From Lates calcarifer (taxonomy: Eukaryota > Chordata > Actinopteri > Centropomidae), in NCBI RefSeq assembly GCF_001640805.2, contig NC_066833.1, positions 13,782,183-13,846,182 of the forward strand: a stretch of DNA of 64,000 bases, given 5' to 3'. The notes under the pieces are model-generated. The model was not told the origin of the DNA. It saw nothing but the letters and a program-made list of their open reading frames with translations, and searched no databases. Within the stretch, counting starts at the first letter, position 1; the number at the start of each line of letters is the position of its first letter. Below are positions 53,301 through 62,300 of this stretch, in pieces. The position numbers were made by a program, and so were the translations under genes.

Positions 53301-56300
53301 TTAGATATTATAAATAAGCAGATAAGGATGGACAGTTATTGTTGGATTTTATGTAAAAACACACTTTTAACCCACAAGAGCCCCAATGCGTTTCTCCTTT
53401 TAGGAAAATTATGGGGGATATAAAACAGACTAAATGGACCACATGTAACAGATCTCTGAAGTTCTTCATGAGTCAGAAGTCAATTATGAGGACCTTGCTA
53501 CAACATTTAAAGAGTTGGTGACACCTGTGTCACCGTGGGTTCTTAAGGCAAAATGGCAAACAATTTTCCAAGTTTCAGATTCAGCTCAGATCTTTTGGTT
53601 TTAGTATGAATTAAAGTGTATATATTTTGGCAGTGGCTAAATAAAAAGTAAGAAATCCTGGCTTTTTATTATCAGTGCTCAAAACCAAATGTCCAAAATA
53701 ACAGTAGTCAACAAATTATAGTGATTCAGTGTAACTTTTCAGGCAGGCCCCATGGCTTCATTTTTGAATAGCTGCTGAGTGGGTATTACTGTGTATACCT
53801 CAGCTCTGGCATTAGTGTAATTTTTTTTGAATCCAGCATTTTTAGAAACACCAAGTCCTTGAACATAAAATATGCTATTACCTCTACCATATCAAAAGAG
53901 TGAAAAAAAAAAATAAATAAGAAATTAAATGTTTTATCCAAGACTGTACATTCTGACGCAGGGTTTCCATGGTGACACTCACAGCCTTCACCAGCAGCCC
54001 CAGTATCCCTGCAATTATGGAAACAATCTCAGCTCCCCCACACTGGCTTTCATCTCCAGCTTTGATACAGTTAAATGAAATGGATGTAAGATGAGATAGT
54101 TTTTTTAGTACTTGGTATGTGTCAACATTTATAAATGGGATGAAAGTTTACTGAGTATCATGTTGTCTTCCAGCAACACCTTGCTTCAAATTCACACACA
54201 GTTATTTCACAGACAGAAAATTGGAAGCCACCCAGTATAACCACAATGTGTTGATGCACTGGAGCTGCTGGGGTTCAGTGCATCTTTTTTTTCAGCCAGT
54301 CTTTAAACCAAATTAATGCCTTAAACTTTCCAACTTAGGCCATTTCTTCTGCATGTTTATTAGAATAATCTTAAAGTTGATTGACCTTGTGTGTGTGTGT
54401 GTGTAACTGTCGTTGCTAGAGCAAGTGTCAGCACGGATCGTGCAAGAAGTGACGGCAGAGGCAGTAGCAGTACTCAAGGGAGAACAGGAGACTCAAAGGC
54501 TGCCATCAGGTAAGCCACACACACATCTGTATAAGTGCAGTTCGTTTTGATGAAAATGACATCTCTGGCAGCAGATGCTCCAAGCCCTGCACATTATGTA
54601 GTTTACATGACTATACTCTCCCTCTGTTTGCAGTTGAAGACACCACCAATTTGCCTCCCTCTCCTCCCCCCTCACCTGCTGCAGAGCATTTTGGTCCTCT
54701 GGAACAAGGTAGGGTCAATGTATTTATCGGAGTATGTCTCTAATGGAGGAGAGTGTGGTTTCCCTCTTTTCCATGACTGTAGCTTCTGGAGGTTTGTGAT
54801 CGCCAACACATCGGGGTACCGATGTGGGTTGGCTCTGGGGGTACTCTTCAATCCCTCCTCTCAGGACATGCCCCGGATCTAGGGGACAAACCAGACATTG
54901 ACACCCCTTCAAGAAACCTGTACATACCAGAGTTGCTAAAAGCAGGAACATGTTTTCCATTTTTCAGACATCCATTTCTTCTGAAATCCTGCTTCCTCCT
55001 CCGCATCGTACACCTGGGACAGATACAATACAATTCATATCTTCATTGTCATCTCCATTTATCTCTAAAAAACAAAGGGCTGACCACCATGTTACATCAA
55101 GTGCACTCTTTTTTTTTTTACATCCTCCTCTTCCATTTCCCTTTCCAATCTACACACCATGCTGTCTTCCCACACACTAATATGACAGCCAATTTAGGTA
55201 ACCCCCCAAACTTGTTGTTGATCTTGTTGTCTTGTTGTTGTCTTTTTCAGTTGTCATTGTCCACTGTCAGTCTTTTTGTATGTGTTTGGCTGTGGCTACA
55301 GAGTTTTAGCTCGATAAACATTACTTGAAAACAGAGCTGCCCTCCAAGGATTTTCAAAATTTACAAAAGTAAGGTGTAAAAAGGAATTTAAGGAAGGAAT
55401 TTATCTAATATATAAAGCCCTTGCATACTGTAGAAATGCAGTCTAGACTAACTGAATCATCTTGGTGAGCTAGTTAGCCTAACTAGGCATACTAGCACGT
55501 AGGTAAGCGTGTTAGCTAGCCTTCTCACATTACAAAATTATGAATGCCATGCTCATAAATGACTGAAAATACCTAATTTACCCCTAAAATCCTTAACAAA
55601 ATTGGTTTTCTGTCTTTTATTTTGCCTGTTAGCACTGTGATATAATTTGTTTCTTTATCTTTGACTTCCAATTTTTAGCTTAAGCTATGCAATGTTATTT
55701 ATGCAGCTGCCTGCAAGAAATGCTTGTACATTGTAACTAAAACTTCTGTCTGCTTTATGCTTGGCTTTTGTGATTATGTCTGCTCAGCCTGCAGAAGCTG
55801 GAATGTAAAGAGGAGAGTCTGTAGGTGGGCCAGCCATGCACTAAATACAGAATATCTGTTTTGTCACTTGTACAGTATAAAAAGTAAGGGCTGATGACAG
55901 ATAATAGAGGTTACGTCATGCATACTCAGGGGCTTAGAGGTGGTGTTCTCTTAAATATGGCTGTTTGAGCTACGCAGGGGTTTTTCAGTGTGTTCGGAAA
56001 TGGTTATTAGAAACTGACTAGATGGCTGTTTGAATGGATTCAGAGGCTTCTAGAGTTACAGAACTAAAGAGAACTAAAAAGATTTTGTTATCACTGCAAC
56101 TACTTTTTACAAGCATTTTAGCTGTTGTGATAAGTGTTTAATTACTTTTTCTATTGTATGAAGCAGTTTGTATTGATATCTCTATCAGACGATGCAATAT
56201 ATTCTTTCTGTTGGTCTCAGATCAGAGTATGGCTGGCCCCCAAAGCTTAGTCACTTTGAGTTGCTTGTCATTGTCTCCCTGTCAGTGTCCTGTGTGTGTT

Positions 56301-59300
56301 TTGTTTCTCTTGCTCTTAATCAAGCCACGTCCTCTTTTTGCATTCCCCTCTCTGGTGACTCTCTTTGGTTTTTGTTTTTGTTTTATTTTTTCCTTCCTTT
56401 TTTTTGGGGAATATTTCCTATTTTTATTATTTTTCACTCCTCAACCTTTATCTCCCTTTTCACTACAAAAAATGTCCATTTTAAAATGTTCCTGAAAGAT
56501 TTATCAGGTAAAGAAAATGATTATCTTTTATATTTTCCCCAAAACTCAGGGGCTACAGCTGGATCCAGTTGAACTAGTGATTTAATATAACCTCCCATTC
56601 AGTCAGAGTACCCTCTCATAGCTACAAATGTCAAGCCAAAATAAAGTAAATAAACAGATATAGATCAGAAATTGTAGGAATAGGAATAGTCCCACTAAAA
56701 AAATTCTTAGTCAAGATACTATAGTTCTTGACACAGCATTTATTTAATTTTTTATCTGAAGATGCCAAAATAAACCCCCAAAAAACCTTAATGTGTGCAG
56801 CAAATGTATGTGCTCTTGAATTGATTTGTGTAAACTTTGTCTGATTTGTGTAACTGTAAACTTTGCTTAAAAAATAAAACAATAAAATTGAACAATAAAA
56901 GTTTTGTCAGTTTTTTAACCAAAATCTTAAAAACCCCTGTGTAATATGAATTCTATTTATGTTTTCAAGACAAAGATATTATATAAAATCACCTTTAAAG
57001 TGGACATTCTTTGGTGTCGTCTCCATTTTTAAAATTGTTTTCCTCTCTCTTTTCATTTATCTTTTCTTCCTCTTCACTCTCTCTCTTTCAGTCTGTGTGT
57101 CCAGATTTCCCTGCAGTTCTTCTCCTTGTGTCTGTCTTGTTTGTAGATGTAGGGGATGAGGAGGAGGCGGGCCCTCTCCGTCGCTTCCAAAATTCTCGGG
57201 AGAGGTGCAAGTTCCTCGCCCCCTCCATCTCAGTTTCCGTGCCCGAGGACGACCCCTACCACTCCGACGAGGAGTACTATGAGCACCCTTTGTTCAGCCC
57301 AGAGTGGACGCACTCGGGCTCTCGCCCCACAGGGCAGGCCGTGGCCTTTAGACAGATTGAAGGTGAACCACGCATGGTTCCTCTTTGCCATTTCCCCTCC
57401 ATCTCCGCTCTCTTTCTTTCTCTCTCTTTTTAACACCAATTTCCTCTTCTTCCTCTGTGATTTGACCTCCTCCCTCCATACCTTCCTCCTTCCGTCCCTC
57501 CGTCTCTCCGTCCGTCAGTTCGTCTCTTCGTCCGTCTTTGTGTGTGTTTGTTTGTCCTTGTGATGTTTGTTTGCTCAAAATCTGAGCAATTTCATACTCG
57601 TTTAACAGTCATATTTCTTTTTTCTTTTTCTTTTTTTAAATTTCACCCAAAGCTATTGCTACCTGTGGTTGCCATGCTGTTATGTCCAACACGTAGAAGT
57701 GATGTCTCTAAATCAGGAAAATGTTTTATTTTGATTCACTCAATGGACACAATACACCACAGTTCTCATCAGAGACATCATAGCCCACAGGTTTTACTTC
57801 TGGGACACAAATGGCTTTTATGAATATTTCGGAGATACCTTGCATGACTGATGACCTCTGTGCACAAATTTCTCTACCAGTCATTTCCCAGAGTTCTCTT
57901 TTTGTTCATTCCTCAAGATGTGTCAGACCCCCTGTACTCATCTTTAACTACTCCTGCACTCTCACTGTGACAAGGAAGACTTTCAGCTCCACATACTCAC
58001 CAGAACATACACTCACATCCAACCCTCCAAACTAAATTCATTTGTTATTTTGCTGCCTTTAGAAATACAAGATGGAAGATGTTTGCTTTCAAAATTGTTG
58101 GTCCAAATACAGAGACAGAATCGAGGACCTCAGAGTATTCTTACTTATAGACTACACAAGTTTGCAACATGGTCTTTTCTCAGTTCTCTCTGTTACTGTT
58201 ATCAAAATACAGTTAATTTATTGCCTGGACAGCTTCATCAGCAGACAAGAACTTCATTTTCCCACTGCATACACTGATATAACTTAATTCTCCATAACGG
58301 TATGTCTTAGATAGACTAACACAATTAATATAAATCTGGATGAGACGCAGAACTATCTAAGTGGCTACATCTATCTCTTCCTTTTTAAGTGTGTTAAATG
58401 TTCATTCATTAAACACGACAAAGAAAAGAGTATGTCACTGACTGTGAAACTGAATAATGTATAGTGTTCATTCAGACTCATTATGGCTTACTCCCTGAGC
58501 TTCCCGCAACCCTCATCGTCACTGCTGACAAAAACATGTAGTGGAAACATTGCTTTTACCAACATCTATGTCACATACAGCAACAATGCGCTGCAAAGCT
58601 GTTGAACAGAATTTTTCTTTTACAATCATGGCCACTGAAAGAGCAAAGCTGCACACCCCACATTGACCATTACACAGTTAAAAATCCAGTCCATGCTACG
58701 TTGGGAATCTCAGGCACTCTGCTTTTTTACTGCACTGGACTGTTGCTCCTCACAGTCACCTTCTCTGAAAAGCCAGAGATTTCAGTGCTCTGGATATAGG
58801 TGCCTCTACAATAGTGCAATGTAGTCCATGAGGTGTTGCTACTTCATTTATGTTTCCCTTTTCCTCAGTCAACAGTGATGTCAGGTCAATCTGGGTTGCT
58901 AGCATGGGGTGTGGAGAAACCAAAACTGATTCTTGATTAAACAGTATATACTGATGCGAAAAAAGATATATAAGAAATATTGAGAAATATATATTTTTTT
59001 TTTTTTTTAAATCTCATGCATGCCTTGAACCTATGTATCATTATAGATTACATACTGGGTACACTAAGTACCCAAAGTAGAAATATATACAAACAGAATG
59101 AAAAACCACTCACATACAACACTCTACTGTACTGTATATGTAATGTACCTATATGTGTGAACAGCACTTTAGGTCATCTTTTCCCAAAGCTGAAAGTGTC
59201 CCGTCATAAGTTGTGTTCTCACATAACCCAAGTCTGTGTTGCCTGTAGTCTTAATGTGTCCCCCTCTCACCCTGTTTTTGAGAAGAAGAGACCATGGAGG

Positions 59301-62300
59301 CTCTTACAGCTGAATACGAGGAGGAGGTGGAAGAGGAGGAGGAGGAGGAGGAGGAGGAGAGTGCAGAGGCAGCAGAGTCCGAGGCAGCTCTTGATGAGCA
59401 GCAATGGAGTGGGGAAGAGCCTGAGCTGGACAGCCCCCAAGCTGAGCCCTTAGAGCAGGCAGAGGCCATAGACGAGGCTCAGGACCTAGACCTGGAGCCG
59501 GCCGAAGCAGCTAGTGCTGCTGCAGAGAGCTCTATGGGCAGAGAGGAGGAGGAAGCAGAGGGTGGGGAGAGCCCTGAGACAGGTGTGTCCTGCCCTCTGC
59601 TCTCCTTGCCTGCATGTTACTGCATTGTCCACTGTATAAGACCAATAGATGTGTCAAAGGGAACCCATAAACATGTAGCATAAGCATTATAATTCAGGTG
59701 GAATGGCAAGTAAACCTCTTTGCGCTCTGCTGCGGCTGCAAGGCAACACAGGCTTGTTGGTGAAAAGAGTCACATTCTTTTAACTTAACCTGGTTTTACT
59801 GTGTGTTATATTTGCGCTTGCATTTTTCTTTTTACTGCTGTGGTCTTTGGGGCTGGGCATTTAGTATTGGTATGATGAAGTTTGGCTGAATGTGGTAGTG
59901 CTTTTTTTTAAACTGCTATAAGCTTACAGGTTTTTCATTCTCATTATGTTTACACATGGTTTGGTGCTGGTATGCCAGTACTTTTTGTAACCATGAATCA
60001 TACTTACTAAACATGGACCACTCATATTATCATCATCATTCTGTGTACAGAATTTGCAGGGGATTTTGTGTTGGCTGTCTCATATTCAGTGTGTCGCAGT
60101 TGGTGGTAGAACCATATCTCATCAAATGCATTACTCTTTCAACAATATTCAAAATCATTTGTGAATTTTGTTTGTTTTGTTTTTGTCACAGATAGCTGGT
60201 GACAGCGTGCAGCATTTCTCTGTCATTCAGCAACAAGATTCTTCTTTATTTGTGCTATATTCTCAGTATCATATGTTTGAAAGTCATCATTAAGATCCTA
60301 AATTAATTGAGGTCAACAAAACCATGTGAACACTGATACATTTTAACAGGACAAATTCTCAAAATATTTTATTGTACTTGGAAAGAATGACAGAAATGCC
60401 ATTTCTTTTTGTATCTGATGTTTTGAAGAGTCGCATGTATATCCATCCCATCTGTTATTGCTTGTGTCCCATAAATCAGCATCACCGTTTCCTCATGCCG
60501 GTTCCGTCACATACCATGCCATATTCTCATCCATCTGTGACTTGGTGGACCCCATAATCTCGCCGTACTTCTTCAGTGATGGCTGTATCATTGTGCTGTA
60601 AGTTTCTGAGGACAGCTTTGCCTGTTTCTGTAACAACGGCTTTCCCAGTCCCTGCCTTAATATTATATCTCAGTCGCAGCATGCCAAAGCAATACTTTTC
60701 TGTGTTGATCAAAATAGCAAACTTACAGATGTCGTTTCAGCTTTGAAGATGGACTCAGACAAGCAGGGCAGTGGGTCCATGAGCCCAGACAGCATTGGAT
60801 CAGAGAAACGCCCAGAGGAGTTTTTTGAGCCCCAGATCCAAGGGTTCTTTGCTGGTGAACGAGTTGTACCAGAGAGCCCCACCATGGATATGCCGTCCTT
60901 TGTACCTCAGAATGTTCAAAACCAAGCCAAAGAATCTGCCAGATCACTCACACTTCAGCCTACCTATGGTGAACCAATCACCGTGTCAGAGAAGCAGCCA
61001 TCGGTGGAGGTGGTGGAGTTCAGCACCATTGGTGCACCTTCTGATTTCTCTTCAATAGGAGTCAAAGTTCAAGGAGGAGACTTGGCGAGTGAGGCAAGAG
61101 ACAGATCTGGCATGTCAGCATATTTTGAGACATCAGCCACAGAGGCTGATGAGGTTCCACAATGTAAGGGTGAGGGTTATTATGAACTGAGCAGAGCTGG
61201 TGAAGAGAAGAGTACAACTGAGATCAGTTACAGCACACTAGTTGAAGCCCAGGATAAATCTGATATTAATAAAAGTACAACAGAAGACACTGGAGCATTC
61301 ACAGTTCCTTACAGGAGTAATGAATGCAGGCTTTCCCCAGGTAAACTGGCCTTAGAGCAGAGAAGTTACTCACTTAACATCACCATTGGAGCAATGGATC
61401 AAAGTGGCCAAGGCAGACCAAGGAACTTCTCCCCACTCGCCACAGATATCATGGCATACACTAGTGGAAGTCTAGATGAGTCAGCAGACTACCTCCCAGT
61501 CACTACACCCTCTGTGGATAAGCCTCCATCCTTCCCACCCCTGATCCTGGAGACTGCAGCGTCTGTCACCTCAGATTCCTCATCTCCTCCAAGGACCACT
61601 GAACCGGTTTCAAAACCCAGCTCTGAACCAGAGTCACCAGAATCACCACAGCCCCCCAAGGGCACCTATAAAAATGGCACAGTGATGGCCCAAGATTTGC
61701 CTGAGATGCTGGACCTTGCTGGTACCCGTTCCAGACTGGCATCAGAAAACACTGACCCAGAAATTATCCGGAGAAAATCAATTCAAGCTGATGTCCCTGT
61801 CCTCTCTGATGACCCACTGGCTAACCTAGTTTCAGGGGAACAGAGTCCTGGGGCCAGAAAAAGTGAGAGCCAGCTGGAAGAGATGGGCTATTGTGTCTTC
61901 AGTGAGTATTCAGGGCCCATGCCATCCCCTGCAGATGTGTTTAGCCCTACAGACACTTCTGCACAGGTCTTCGCCCCCTCTGTTTTGGAGGAGAAAGTGG
62001 CAGAACAGGCAAGGAAATTAGCTGTCAGAGACACATCTGTGGAGGGCAAGAGCCAGCCATTGGGAGCTGCTGAAGTCACTGAAGAGAAAGACCAGAAGCA
62101 GGCAGAGAGAAAAGATTCCTCTGAAGAAAAAAGCAAGGAGATTGCAGATGGTCAGCTTCCTAAACCTGCAAGTGAACAGGAGAAACCATTGGCACAGCCA
62201 AGTGAGTCCTTTGTGACACCAACGGTCACTGTGACTCTAGAAGAAGGTGGGAGGTCAGTGAGTGAGACTGAACGACAAGCCAGTGGTGAAGGCTCAGCAT

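Larger units (their letters stand above)
47368..54419 (+). other. map2: map2 intron after first coding exon
   Basis: A 7-kb GT-AG intron. It holds the X-box block (about 47960-48200), a G-quadruplex motif, two TG microsatellites and a T-run near 50135. ORFs in it are driven by simple repeats. Confidence 0.85.

Noticed and set aside
54822..55328. 168-codon ORF between coding exons
   Set aside because: Composition is intron-like with a T-run. It lacks splice sites in compatible phase and resembles no MAP2 segment.
57092..57146. Upstream acceptor at 57091 for the acidic exon
   Set aside because: Starting at 57092 would be phase 0 and break the frame from the preceding phase 1 exon.
61019..61038. 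RE1/NRSF-like half site (TTCAGCACC) in the large exon
   Set aside because: Only the left half matches. The right half lacks GGACAG-type sequence, and the site is within coding DNA.
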